Shown here: positions 41,068 to 51,816 of the stretch, one piece after another
Position numbering within the stretch: the stretch's first letter is position 1
Layout: each line of letters starts with the position of its first letter
Program-made: the position numbers and the translations under genes
Notes under the pieces: model-generated
The model's input: only the letters and a program-made list of their open reading frames with translations
Database searches by the model: none
Told to the model about the DNA's origin: nothing
NCBI GenBank assembly: GCA_963717955.1
Contig: CAVQXR010000001.1
Span: 1,054,001 to 1,118,000 of the forward strand
DNA: 64,000 nucleotides
Source: CAVQXR01 sp963717955
Lineage (GTDB): Bacteria; Actinomycetota; Thermoleophilia; Gaiellales; Gaiellaceae
Direction of reading: 5' to 3'

Positions 41068-44000
41068 TCAACCGGTTCGTAGCACGGCGCGGCGGTGGCC
41101 CACGCGGAACCCGGCCTCCTCGAGCAGTTCGAGCACGTCGCTCTCGAGCACCGGGACGCCGTCGAAGCGCTCCACGGCCAGCCGCTTCACATGCCAGGCC
41201 CGCGCGTGGGCGACGAGCCCGTCGAGGGCTTCCGGCAGCCAGGCGGGATCGGGGTCGCGTAGCGGCACGATGGTCCGGCCGCCTCGCTCGACGAAGAGCG
41301 CGGGCCGGCCGTCGAGCAGCACCACGTAGGCGCCGGCGACGCGTGACGCGCGCCCTCCTGCGCGCCTCGGCCAGGCGAGCGCCGAGCCGTACGGCTGCGC
41401 GGGGTCGGCAGCGGCGAGGACGAGCGGACGCGGTTCGTCGCCGGCCGGCTTCTCCCGGAGGCGCTCGACCGCGCCCGGCAAGGCGAACTGCGCTCCTCCG
41501 AGCCCCTCGACGAAGTAGCCGCGGCGGCAGATCCCGATCGTCTCGAGCCGGCGGAGCTCGTGGTAGACGGGCGCGTAGCCGCCCGGGACGCCCTCGCCCC
41601 GCACTCCGTCGCGGGTCACGATCCCCTGGCGCTCCAGGAGCAGCTCAGCGAGCGCTCGAGGATCCGGCTCACCCGGGAAGAGCTGCCCGGCGAGCGACCA
41701 GCGCCCCTGTGTCGCGGTGGCCGCGTCGGCCCGCTGGCGCGAGAATCGCCGGGCGCGCGGCGAACGTGCGACCGGCCGGGGCGCCGCGTAGCGCCGCTGT
41801 GCGCGCAGGGGCTGCCACGCGTCGTTCGTCGCCTCACCGGCCCAGACGAGCTCCCACAGCGCGGGCAGCGCGACCTCCGCCTCGAGGCCCGACGACGCGA
41901 GCAGGTCGTGCCAGAACAGCGCCGACGCGGCGAGGGCCGCCCTGAGGCGTTCGGCCGCCTCGCCTTCCGGCGCGGGAAGCGCCGCGGGCCGGCCGAGCGC
42001 CGACGCATCCTCCCGGTAGTAGAGGGCCACGCGCTCCAGCCCGGCGCCGACCCAGACGACCTCGCCGGTCGCGCAGAGCTGGTCGAGCTGCTCCGGCCTG
42101 TACGCGGGCACGCGGCGCGGCAGCACGTCGGTCTCCCAGAGCGCCACCGGGAGGGAGATCCCCTGGACTGCCACAAGGGCCTCGCGGAGCCCCGCGCGGC
42201 GATCGACGCCCTGCCACGCGGGGAGGAAGACGCCGAGCGTCTGTTGCTCGACCGGCTCGACCTCCTTCCGTAGCCGCGCGAGCGTTGCCCGGCGGAGCCG
42301 CCGGAGCACGTCGGGATCGCACCATTCGCGCTCGGTACCGCCGGGCAGGAGCTCCCCCCGCACGAGTCGGCCGTCACGCTCGATCTGCTGGAGCGCCGCC
42401 TCCATCCGCAACGCGTCGAGCCCGAACCGCGCGGCCGCGAACGCGGTTGTGAACGGCCCCCGCCCGCGCGCGAACCGCACGAGGATGAAGCCGAGTGGAT
42501 CCTCGCCCACCTCCAGGAAGGCCTCCGGGAGCCCTCCCGGGGGCATCACGCCGAGCGCATCGCGGTACCGCCCGGCATCCTCGGCCGCGATCAGCCGCCG
42601 GGCGCCCGCGACCCGCACCCAGACCGCGCGGCGCTCACCGGTGAGCAGCTCCGCGAGGTGCCGGGTCGCACTCCTCGGGCGTGAGGTCGCCGCGTCGCAG
42701 GAGCAGGTCGTGGAGCTCGTCGACGGTCCGCGCCCGGCCGCGCAGCTCCTGCTCGACCTCGCCGATGGCATCCTGGTCGAGCAGGTCGCGCAGCTCGTCG
42801 GCCCCGAGCAGCTCGCGGAGCAGGTCGCGGTCGAGTGCGAGGGCCTGGGCGCGCCGCTCGGCCATCGGTGTGTCGTCCTCGTACATGTATGTCGCGACGT
42901 AGTCGAAGAGCAACGACGAGGCGAAGGGGGAGGCCGTGGCCGTCTCGACCTCGACGAGATCGAGACGCCGGGCCTCCAGGTCGGTGAGGAGGCGACGGAG
43001 GGCCGGCATGTCGAACACGTCGCGCAGACATTCGCGGTAGGTCTCGAGGACGACCGGGAAGTCGGAGTAGCGCCGCGCGACCTGCAGGAGCGCCTGCGCC
43101 TTCAGGCGCTGCTGCCACAGGGGCGTCCGCTGACCCGGGCGGCGGCGCGGGATGAGCAGTGCGCGCCCGGCGTTCTCGCGGAAGCGCGCTCCGAACAGCG
43201 CGCTCCCCGCCAGCTCGCCGACGACGAGATCCTCGACCTCGCCGGGCGGGATCAGGACGTCCTGGGTCGGCGGCGGCGCCTCGACGTCCGGCAGGTGCAG
43301 CGCGATGCCGTCGTCCGACCAGATCGCGTTCACCTCGAGCCCGAGCGACTCGCGCAGCCGCGTGGTGAGCGCGAGCGCCCACGGCGCGTGCACGCGCCCG
43401 CCGAACGGGGTGAGGATGCAGAGCCGCCAGTCGCCGATCTCGTCGCGGAAGCGTTCGACGACGACGGCCCGGTCGGACGGGAGCACCCCCGTCGCCGCCT
43501 CCTGCTCGCGCAGGTAGGTGATCAGGTTTGCGGCAGCACGGTCGTCGAGGGAGTGCCGCTCGGTCAACCGCTGGAGCGCCTGTTCGTCCGGGACCCCGAC
43601 CAGCTCTCGTGCCGTCCGTCCGATCGCCTCGCCGAGCTCGTACGGGCGCCCCGTCCCTTCCCCTTTCCAGAAGGGAACGGCGCCGGGGACCCCCGGTGCG
43701 TGCGAGACGAGCACCCGGTCGCGCGTGATGTCCTCGATCCGCCACGTCGTCGCGCCGAGCATGAAGGTCTGCCCCTCGCGGGCCTCGTACACCATCTCCT
43801 CGTCGAGCTCGCCGACCCTGCCGCCGCCGTCCGCGAGGAAGACGCCGAACATCCCGCGGTCGGGGATGGTGCCGGCGTTCGTGATCGCGAGCTGCCGTGC
43901 CCCCTGGCGGCCCCGAACGGTTCCGTTCACTCGATCCCAGACGATTCGCGGGCGGAGCTCCGCGAACTCCTCCGACGGGTACCGGCCCGCGAGCATGTCG

Positions 44001-45397
44001 AGGACGTTCTCGAGCGCGGCGCGCGAGAGGTCGCGGAAGCTCCACGCCCCGCGGACGAGCTCGTGCAGCTCGTCGACCCCGATCTCCTCGTCGGCGGCGA
44101 TCGCCACGATCTGCTGCGCGAGAACGTCGAGGGGGTTCTGCGGGATGTGGGTCTCCTCGATCGCGCCCTCGCGCATGCGCTCGGCGACGACGGCGCATTC
44201 GAGCAGGTCACCGCGGAACTTCGGGAAGATCCGGCCGCGCGACACTGCGTCGAGCGTGTGCCCCGAACGACCGATCCGCTGCATCCCACGCGCGACCGAT
44301 TTCGGAGACTCGACCTGGATCACGAGGTCGACGGCGCCCATGTCGATCCCGAGCTCGAGCGACGAGGTGGCGACGAGGCACGGGATCTCGCCCCGCTTCA
44401 GCAGCTCCTCGATCTCGATCCGCTGCTCGCGGGCGAGCGAGCCGTGGTGCGCTCGCGCGACCGTGCGGTGCGCGACGTCGTTCTGACCCGCCTCGGCCGC
44501 GCGCTGCTCGGCGAGCTCGTTCAGCCTGACGGCGAGGCGCTCGGCGAGGCGGCGGTTGTTGACGAACAGGATCGTCGAGCGATGCTGCTGCACGAGGTCG
44601 AGGATCGCCGGGTAGATCGAGGGCCAGATCGAGCGTGACGAGCTCTCGACGCCCGGGCCCATCTCGACCCCGTCCGCCATCACCGGCGTCGGCAGCCCGG
44701 CGGTGCTGGGCAGCTCCCGCATGTCGTCCAGCGGGACGACCACCTCGAGGTCGAGCCGCTTCGCCCGCCCGGCGTCGACGACCTCGATCGGCCGCCCGCC
44801 CGACACGAAGCGCCCGATCTCCTCGAGCGGCCGCTGCGTCGCCGAGAGGCCGACCCGTTGCACGTCGCCCCCGACGAGGCGCGCGAGTCGCTCGAGGCTG
44901 AGCGCGAGATGTGCCCCCCGCTTGGTGCCCGCGATCGCGTGCACCTCGTCGACGATGACGAAGCGGACGGTCTCGAGCATGGCCCGCGCCTTCGACGTCA
45001 GCATCAGGAACATCGACTCCGGGGTCGTGATCAGGATCTCCGGAGGGTGCTTCAGCATCTCCGCCCGCTCCTTCTGCGGAGTGTCCCCCGTCCTGACGGC
45101 GACCTTCACGTCGAGCCCGATCCCTGCCAGGGGGCCTCGGAGATTGCGCTCGACGTCGTAGTTCAGGGCCTTCAGCGGGCTGACGTAGAGCACTTGGGTT
45201 CCGTCGCCCGGACTGACCTGGTCGAGTGCCCACAGAAACGCCGCGAGCGTCTTGCCGGAGCCGGTCGGCGCCTGGATGAGCACGTGCCGGCCCGTCGAGA
45301 TGACGGGCCAGCCGAGTGCCTGCGCCGGCGTGGGGGCGTCGAACGACCGCTCGAACCAGGAGCGCACATCGAGTCTGAACGGCGCGAGCGCGTCCAT
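41068..45397 (-). CDS. lhr: Lhr-type large ATP-dependent helicase (one frameshift as sequenced)
   Basis: About 1440 residues. ATG 45397; TACCCT (45404-45409, minus) is 6 bases upstream. SF2 motifs: ALIQAPTGSGKTLAAFLWAL-like Walker A, FVIVDEVHAIAGTKRG (DEVH), GLSATQRPLEEI, SLELGIDMGAVDLVI, MQRIGRSGH. The winged-helix/Lhr core follows. Near 42665 the frame breaks inside EECDPA (GAGTGCGACC, where GAGTGCGCGACC would restore ATRHLAELLTGERRAVW); the second part then runs to 41068 and contains the extended Lhr C-terminal domain. DNA-repair helicase, operon head for methyltransferase and Nei-like glycosylase. Confidence 0.9.
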
Positions 45398-45508
45398 CCA
45401 GGCAGGGTACCGAGGCCGCCGACCGGACAGTGCCCGCCGATCCTCGCGCGCGCCCGCCGCCGGACCGCCCGCCCTCGACCGCCCCCCCCGATCCTCACCC
45501 GCACCCAG

Positions 45509-45530
45509 TCCCCCACCCTGGGTGGGGGGA
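45509..45530. repeat. Near-perfect palindrome TCCCCCACCC-T-GGGTGGGGGG
   Basis: Ten-base arms around a single T between the divergent lhr and HhH-GPD genes. Half of it (CCCCCACCCTGGG) recurs at the end of the amidohydrolase gene at 51361-51373. Could be a regulatory site; no more can be said. Confidence 0.6.
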
Positions 45531-45621
45531 CCCGCGATCCCGCTCCAACCCTATGCCGGCGATCCGCACGCGGGTGTGACCGAACGCGCCGGATTCGTCA
45601 CGGAGTCGTGTCGAAATGATC

Positions 45622-45705
45622 GCGGGCTCCGTCGCGGGCTCGGTGGCGGGCTCCGTCGCGGGCTCGGTGGCGGGCTCCGTCGCGGGCCCCGTCGCGGGCT
45701 CGTTG
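45622..45705. repeat. 12-bp tandem repeat (GCGGGCTCSGTS), seven units
   Basis: Units at 45622 to 45694 every 12 bases, alternating GCGGGCTCCGTC and GCGGGCTCGGTG to give a 24-bp higher-order period; the last two units have drifted. Being a multiple of three it gives false open frames on both strands (Pro-Ala-Thr-Glu or Gly-Ser-Val repeats). Located in the 362-bp divergent region upstream of lhr (minus) and the HhH-GPD gene (plus). Confidence 0.9.
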
Positions 45706-45759
45706 TCGGATCTGCTCGCTCGAGCCGGCCCGGGGTCTCGCTCCGGGTAGACTCGGGCC

Positions 45760-46335
45760 ATGGCCAGCAGGCCCGCCGACCGTCTGCACTTCACCGGCAA
45801 CGACGAGGCCGATCGCCTGCTCGTCGAGGAGCCGCTCGCGTTGCTCATCGGCTTCGTCCTCGACCAGCAGGTGCCGCTCCAGAAGGCCTTCACGGGTCCG
45901 CTCGAGCTGAAACGGCGGCTCGGCGGGCTCGACGCGCACGCGATCGCCGCGATGGACCCCGACCGTCTCGACGCCGTCTTCCGCGAGAAGCCGGCGATTC
46001 ACCGCTTCCCCGGAAGCATGGCGACGCGAACGCAGGAGCTGTGCCAGGTCGTCTCGGAGGACTACGACGGAGATGCCGCGCGCGTGTGGACGGAGGCGCG
46101 CGACGGCGCCGACCTCGCCCGCCGCCTCGGCGCGCTGCCCGGATTCGGCGAGATGAAGACCAGATCGCTCACGGCGGTACTCGCGAAACGGCTGGAGGTC
46201 AAGCCGCCCGGGTGGGAGGACGTCGCCGCATCGCATTTCTGCCTCGGCGACGTCGACTCTGCGGCGAAGCTCGAGGAATACCAGGCGGCGAAGCGGGCGC
46301 ACAAGGCCGCCCTCCGCGCGACCGGCACCCCGTGA
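45760..46335 (+). CDS. HhH-GPD-type base-excision repair protein
   Basis: 191 residues. TAGACT (45748-45753) is 6 bases before the ATG, a leaderless layout. LALLIGFVLDQQVPLQKAF at the N-terminus and the helix-hairpin-helix LGALPGFGEMKTRSL (about 128-142) match an actinobacterial HhH-GPD family; the usual catalytic Lys/Asp after the hairpin are not obvious, so it may be a divergent glycosylase. Convergent with uppS. Confidence 0.85.
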   Translation: MASRPADRLHFTGNDEADRLLVEEPLALLIGFVLDQQVPLQKAFTGPLELKRRLGGLDAHAIAAMDPDRLDAVFREKPAIHRFPGSMATRTQELCQVVSEDYDGDAARVWTEARDGADLARRLGALPGFGEMKTRSLTAVLAKRLEVKPPGWEDVAASHFCLGDVDSAAKLEEYQAAKRAHKAALRATGTP

Positions 46336-46345
46336 GCTCGCGGGC

Positions 46346-47185
46346 TCAGAGCCCGAACCGGCGCTCGCGCTGCTGGTAGGTGCGGATCGCCCGCAGGAAG
46401 TCGAGCTCGCGGAAGGCCGGCCAGTAGACGTCCGTGAAGTAGAACTCGCTGTGGGCGCTCTGCCAGGGCAGGAACCCCGACATGCGCAGCTCACCGCTCG
46501 TGCGGATGATCAGCTCGGGATCGGACGTGCCCGCCGTGTACAGGTGCGCTGAGAGCCGGTCGGCGGTCACCTCGCCGGCCATCTGCCCCGGCGGGACGCC
46601 CCGCTCGGCGAGGGCCCGAACGAGAGATCGGCACGCGTCGACGAGCTCGTTGCGGCCCGAGTAGCCGAGGGCGATGTTCACGCGCAGCCCGTCGTGACCG
46701 ACGGTCCCCGCCTCCGCCTCCCGGACGGCGTCGAGCAGCCTCGGGGGAAGGCCTTCGAGACGGCCGAACACGCGGATCCGAACCGGGCGGAGCGCGAGCG
46801 CGCGGAGCTTCTCCGCTACGACGTCGACGAGCGCCTCGACCTCGCGCTGGTCTCGCTCGAGGTTCTCCCCGGACAGCGCCCAGAGCGTGACCTCGGCGAT
46901 CCCGAGCTCGCCGCACCAGGCAAGCAGCTCGTCGATCTTGTCTGCGCCGTGGCGGTGCCCCGCCCCGACGTCTCGCAGCCCGACCTCGTTCGCCCAGCGA
47001 CGGTTCCCGTCGAGGATCACCGCGACGTGATGGGGCACCGGCTCCTGGCGGACGTCGTGACGGAGCCGATCGGTGTACACCCGGTAGAGCGGGGCGAGCA
47101 GCGTCGCGGCGGCGCCGCGGCCGAGGCCGGAGGCGCCTGCCGCCTTGGCGCCGGTGGAAGGTGGAGCCACGACGCGTTCGGTCAT
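46346..47185 (-). CDS. uppS: Isoprenyl transferase (cis-prenyltransferase, undecaprenyl/decaprenyl diphosphate synthase)
   Basis: 279 residues. VAVILDGNRRWANEVGL holds the catalytic Asp, GHRHGADKIDELLAW, WALSGENLERDQREVEAL and RTSGELRMSGFLPWQSAHSE are the other four blocks; FTDVYWPAF ends the active site. Makes the C50/C55 lipid carrier for peptidoglycan. An extra about 50-residue N-terminal tail is present. Starts 3 bases after the acyl-CoA dehydrogenase stop, probably co-transcribed. Confidence 0.95.
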   Translation of the reverse strand: MTERVVAPPSTGAKAAGASGLGRGAAATLLAPLYRVYTDRLRHDVRQEPVPHHVAVILDGNRRWANEVGLRDVGAGHRHGADKIDELLAWCGELGIAEVTLWALSGENLERDQREVEALVDVVAEKLRALALRPVRIRVFGRLEGLPPRLLDAVREAEAGTVGHDGLRVNIALGYSGRNELVDACRSLVRALAERGVPPGQMAGEVTADRLSAHLYTAGTSDPELIIRTSGELRMSGFLPWQSAHSEFYFTDVYWPAFRELDFLRAIRTYQQRERRFGL

Positions 47186-47188
47186 CGG

Positions 47189-48371
47189 CTACCCGGCGCC
47201 GGCGAGCAGGAACGCCCGCGTCTCCCGGAGCATCTCGCGCGCGATCACGAGTCGCTGGATCTGGTTGGTTCCCTCGTAGATCTGGGTGATCTTCGCATCG
47301 CGCATCATCCGCTCGACGGGGTATTCCCGGACGTAGCCGTAGCCGCCGAGGATCTGCACCGCGTCCGTCGTCACCGCCATCGCAACGTCGGAGCAGAAAA
47401 GCTTCGCCATCGCCGACGCCTTGGTCAGCGCGGGCCCGTCGATACCGTCGTCGATCATCCTCCCGACCCGGTGGAGCAGCCCGCGGGCCGCCTCGCAGCG
47501 GGTCTCCATGTCCGCGAGCATCGCGCCGACGAGCTGATGCTCGGCGATCGGCCTCCCCATCGTCTCGCGGCCGCGCGCGTACTCGAGCGCGTAATCCGTC
47601 GCCCCCTGCGCGAGCCCGAGCGCCTGAGCGCCGATGCCGGGGCGCGAGCGGTCGAGCACCCGCATCGCGATCCGGAAGCCGTCCCCCTCCTCGGCGATCC
47701 TGTCAGCGGCGGGCACCCACACGTCGCTCATGAACAGCTCGCCGGTCGTCGAGCCCCGGATCCCCATCTTCGGCTCGATCCGCCCGACCTCGAAGCCTGG
47801 ACTACCGGCCTCGACGAGAAAGCACGAGATGCCGCGATGCCCTGCGCCGGAGTCGGTCTTCGCGAACACCGTGTACAGCTGTGCGACGCCGGCGTTCGTG
47901 ATGAACCGCTTCGATCCGTTCAGCACGTACCCGTCGCCGTCCCGGACGGCGGAGCTGCGCATCGCGGCCGAATCCGAGCCCGAGCCCTCCTCCGTGAGCG
48001 CGTATGCGGCGAGCCACTCGCCGGAGGCCAGTCGGGGAAGGTAGCGGCTTCTTCTGCTCCGCCGACCCGGACAGCTCGAGCGCCAGCGCGCCGAGGCTCT
48101 GGACGGCGAGGATCAGGCCGGTCGTCGCGCAGACCTTCGAAAGCTCCTCGATCGCGACCAGGAGCATCAGCGACCCCGTTCCCGTGCCACCGTGCTCCTC
48201 CGCGAACGGCAACGCGAGGATGTCCTGCTCCCGGAGCACTTCGACGACGTCCCACGGAAACTCGCCCGAGAGGTCGATGTCGGCTGCCCGAGGGGCGACC
48301 CGCTCCGCTGCGACGGATCGCACGAGCTCCCGAAGCTCCTGCTGCTCCGCCGTCAGCGAGTCCCAGGCCAC
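47189..48371 (-). CDS. Acyl-CoA dehydrogenase (one frameshift as sequenced)
   Basis: About 393 residues from GTG 48371 (AWDSLTAEQQELRELVRSVA). TAGAAT (48379-48384, minus) stands 7 bases before it. FAD flavoprotein of beta-oxidation: LAAYALTEEGSGSDSAAM, RGISCFLVEAGSPGFEVG, and the C-terminal QILGGYGYVREYPVERMMRD with TQIYEGTNQIQ. An extra C near 48048 (AAGAAGCCGC for AAGAAGCGC or AAGCGC) breaks the frame between SAEQK and RYLPRLASGEW. Probably a short-chain or isovaleryl type. Confidence 0.9.
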
Positions 48372-48598
48372 GCCATCGATTCTAGTCAGGCCCCCATTCC
48401 GAGGGGCATGGCCGGAATGCCCTCGAGCCGCAGCCGAGGAGCGCTGATACGGGAGCCGTACGAACCGAAGCGCGATCCGACTCCTCGTCGTCGGCGCCGT
48501 CGCCGCGGCGGCATTCCTCACGCCCGGGCCCAGTCGGCGGGGTGGCGAACGTCCGGCGCCGTGCCGCTCCCTGCGACTACCCGGGATGGCAGCCATCG

Positions 48599-49813
48599 CT
48601 ACAGCTCGATCAGCTCCTCCGGCGCGGTCGTCAGCTGCTCCACCCCCGTGGCCGTGACGGCATAGGAGTTCTCGATCCCGACCGCGCCCTCCCCGGGGAA
48701 GGCGAACTTCGGCTCGAGCGCGAAGACCATCCCCTCGACGAGCGGCTCGTTCCATCCGCGGGCGAGGAACGGCGGCTCGTCGATCTCGAGTCCGAACCCG
48801 TGCCCGACGAAGCCGATCCGCTCCGCGCTCGCGAAGGCGTCGCGCCGCTCGCCGGCGAGGTCGTTCGCCAGCTCGTGGAGGGACGAGCCCGACACGCCTG
48901 GCCGGGCGGCGGCTGCAACCGCGCGCATGATCTGGACCGCGGCGTCGTACGCCTCTCGCATCCGGGCCGTGACGGGGCCGACCGAGAACGTCCGGGTCTG
49001 ATCGGCGAGATAGCCCGCAGAGGCGGCGACGAGGTCGACGACCACCGGCTCGCCACGACCGATCGGGCGGCGCGAGGCGCCCTTCGCGACGGCCGGGCCG
49101 GGCCCGAGGCCGACGAGCGGCGTGTCCGTTCCGCCCGGCTCCGCGGCGGTCGGCCCGGCCGTGACCGTCCCGTAGTGGATCTCGCCGTTGAACGCCCGCA
49201 TGCGCAGGATGCCCTGGTGGCCCTGACGGCGCAGCCACGACTCGACCTCGGCGGCGAGCTCGATCTCGGTCATCCCCTCGCGCAAGACACTCGCGACGCG
49301 CTCGGCGACACCCGCGAGCATCGCCGCCGCCTCCCGGACCCGGTCGAGCTCCCACGGGCTCTTCACGGCGCGCAGGCCGCGGAGCAGAGCCGAGCAGTCG
49401 ACCAGCTCGAGCCCGGCCAGCCGCTCGCGGTAGTCGAGGTAGCGGGCCGCGGGCAGCACGTCGAGCTCGAGGCCCACCCGGCCCCCATCGATTCCGGCCG
49501 CGGCGAGCCGGGGCCCGAGGTCGCGCAGCGACCGCATCGCCTCGATCCGTGTGAGCGGCGACTCGGCCACGGCCCGTTCGAGCGTCTTGCGCACGAGCAG
49601 CACCGGCTCGCCCGAGGCAGGCACGAGGAGATGGGCGTTCTGCACCGTGCCGGTCAGGTAGTAGAGGTCCGTCGACTGCACGATCACGGCGCCGGCGAGG
49701 CCGGCATCTCGCAGCGCGGCCTGGAACGCGGCGAGCCGCTGCTCGGCCTCGGATGCGGGGACGACCTGCGACGGCCGCCAGCGCTCGGGCTCGGTGGTCG
49801 GGGCTTCGGGCAC
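48599..49813 (-). CDS. M24-family metallopeptidase (Xaa-Pro aminopeptidase/creatinase-like)
   Basis: 404 residues from GTG 49813. N-terminal creatinase-like domain (TDLYYLTGTVQNAHLLVP) then pita-bread domain: VVVDLVAASAGYLADQTRTF (two Asp ligands), GHGFGLEIDEPPFL (His) and ALEPKFAFPGEGAVGIENSY (two Glu). All five metal ligands are present. Cleaves Xaa-Pro bonds or acts on a small amine. Divergent from the amidohydrolase gene. Confidence 0.92.
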   Translation of the reverse strand: MPEAPTTEPERWRPSQVVPASEAEQRLAAFQAALRDAGLAGAVIVQSTDLYYLTGTVQNAHLLVPASGEPVLLVRKTLERAVAESPLTRIEAMRSLRDLGPRLAAAGIDGGRVGLELDVLPAARYLDYRERLAGLELVDCSALLRGLRAVKSPWELDRVREAAAMLAGVAERVASVLREGMTEIELAAEVESWLRRQGHQGILRMRAFNGEIHYGTVTAGPTAAEPGGTDTPLVGLGPGPAVAKGASRRPIGRGEPVVVDLVAASAGYLADQTRTFSVGPVTARMREAYDAAVQIMRAVAAAARPGVSGSSLHELANDLAGERRDAFASAERIGFVGHGFGLEIDEPPFLARGWNEPLVEGMVFALEPKFAFPGEGAVGIENSYAVTATGVEQLTTAPEELIEL

Positions 49814-49835
49814 CGTGGAAGTAGATTCTCATACG

Positions 49836-51378
49836 GTGATCCTCGACAACGGTGTCATCCGGACGATGGAGCCGTCGCTGCCCACCGTGGCCGCGCTGGC
49901 GATCGCCGGCGACGTGATCGCCGGTGCTGTCGGCACCCACGAATGGGCGCTGCCCACCCCTGACGTCGTCGATCTGCGCGGCCGCTGCGTGATCCCCGGG
50001 CTCGCCGACGCGCACGTCCATTTTCCGACCTGGGCACTCGCCAGGACGCACCTGCGCCTCGAGGGCTGCCGCTCGCTCGAGGAGACGCTCGAACGGGTGC
50101 GGACGGCTGCCGCCGGCACGCCCCCGAACCGCTGGCTGATCGGGCACGGCTGGCGCACGGGCGACTGGCACGACGACCGCGAGCCGACCCGGCACGACCT
50201 CGACCCGCTCGTCGGCGACCGTCCGGTCGCGCTCTACTCGACGCGACGCCCACTCGCTCTGGCTGACCTCGGCGGCCCTCGCCCGGGCGGGGGATGACCT
50301 CCTCGCGCCGGGCGGGGTCGTCGAACTCGACGCATGGGGCGAGCCGACCGGCGTCCTGCGAGAACGGTCGGCATGGCGGTTCCGGGAACGGCACGTCACC
50401 CACGACGAGGAGGAGCTCGACGAGGCTGTCCGCTCCGGGATCGGGGTCGCCCACAGCCGCGGCATCACGGCCGTCCACGACTTCGACGGCGCGATCGGAT
50501 CGCTCGCGATCTGGCAGCGCCTTCGCGCAGCGGGCCGGGCCGTTCGTGCGCGTCTGGCAGTCCCTTCCGCACGAACGGCTCGACGAGCTCGTCGCGCTCG
50601 GGCTTCGCTCGGGGCTCGGGGACGGCCTGCTCCGGCTCGGGTGCCTCAAGGTCTTCATGGACGGGGCGCTCGGCTCGAAAACGGCCTGGATGCTCGACGG
50701 CTCGGGTGTGCGGATCACGAGCGGGACGATCTCGCCACGATCGTCACCCGCGCCGCGCGGGCCGGTTGGCCCGTCGCCGTGCATGCGATCGGAGACGCCG
50801 CGAACCGCGAAGCTCTCGACGCCTTCGAGCAGACCCGAGGGGAATGGTTCCCGCCCGGGCTACGGCCGCGGATCGAGCACGCCCAGCTCCTCCACGAGGA
50901 GGATCTTCCGCGCTTCGCGCGGCTCGGCGTGGCCGCGTCCGTGCAGTTCAGCCACGCACCGTCGGATCGCGACCTCGCCGAGCGAGACTGGAAGGACATG
51001 CTCGACGGTGCGTACGCGTTCCGGTCGCTCGTCGACTCCGGGGCCGTCGTCGCGAACGGCTCGGACGCGCCGATCGAGGAGCTCGAGCCGCTTCTCGGGA
51101 TCCGGGCCGCAGTCCTGCGCACGCTCGACGAGCGACCCTCCTGGCGGCCCGGGCAGGCACTGACGGTGCAGCAGGCGCTCGAGGCCTCGACCGTCGCGCC
51201 TGCGTGGCTCTCGCACGACGAGAGGCGCCGCGGCCGCCTGGTGCCCGGCTTTCTCGCCGACCTCGTCGTCCTCGACGGCGACCCGGTGACCTGCCCGCCC
51301 GAGGAGCTCGGCGAGGTGTCCGTCGTGGCCACGATGCTCGGCGGGCGTTGGGTGTACAACCCCCCACCCTGGGACTGA
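49836..51378 (+). CDS. YtcJ-like metal-dependent amidohydrolase (frameshifted as sequenced)
   Basis: About 510 residues from GTG 49836; TAGATT (49822-49827) is 8 bases upstream. CVIPGLADAHVHFPTWAL holds the HxH metal ligands; VFMDGALGSKTAWMLDGSG, VAVHAIGDAANREALDAFE, PRIEHAQLLHEEDLPRFA and ANGSDAPIEELEPLLGI are further family blocks, and LVVLDGDPV ends the barrel. Frame breaks near 50235 (+1), 50535 (+1) and 50730 (one base missing). A family with broad amidase-type activity; substrate unknown. Confidence 0.85.
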
Positions 51379-51438
51379 CCCGCCCGGCCGACCGGACCGC
51401 GCATCGTCCTCCGTCGCCGATGCAGCTACCATGCGCAC

Positions 51439-51816
51439 ATGCGCACCATGAAGCCTGTCCACGATGCCGAGTGCGCGGTCGCGTGCACGGCCGAGATCAT
51501 CGGCTCGAAATGGACCGCGATCATCGTGCACGACCTCTCCGAGGGCGCCCGGCGCTTCTCGCAGCTCGAGCGGGCCTGCCCGGGAATCAGCCCGCGCACG
51601 CTCTCGGAGCGGCTCGACATGCTCGAGCGCGAGGGCGTCGTCGTGCGGCACAGCTACCCGGAGTCGCCGCCGAGAGTCGAGTACGAGCTGACGTCGAAGG
51701 GACGCGCCCTCCTGCCGATCATCCATGCGATGAGCGACTTCGGGCACGAATGGCTCGTGAACGACGCCACCCACGCCGAGCAGCACGGCCGCTCGGGCGC
51801 TATTCAGATCGCCTGA
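51439..51816 (+). CDS. HxlR-family winged-helix transcriptional regulator
   Basis: 125 residues. CAVACTAEIIGSKWTAIIVHD, RRFSQLERACPGISPRTLSE and MLEREGVVVRHSYPESPPRV are the HxlR signature (helix-turn-helix and wing). TACCAT (51427-51432) lies exactly 6 bases before the ATG, so the mRNA is probably leaderless. Such regulators often sense aldehydes or redox via an N-terminal Cys; here Cys residues at about 13 and 17. The target is unknown. Overlaps the convergent NTase gene by 17 bases. Confidence 0.92.
   Translation: MRTMKPVHDAECAVACTAEIIGSKWTAIIVHDLSEGARRFSQLERACPGISPRTLSERLDMLEREGVVVRHSYPESPPRVEYELTSKGRALLPIIHAMSDFGHEWLVNDATHAEQHGRSGAIQIA

Noticed and set aside
42591..44198. 535-residue minus-strand frame within lhr
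   Set aside because: Arg-rich shadow in another frame of the helicase gene.
45495..45893. Small minus-strand gene with Pro-Ala-Thr-Glu repeats
   Set aside because: The repeats come from the 12-bp DNA repeat; no ribosome site, and it overlaps the start of the HhH-GPD gene.
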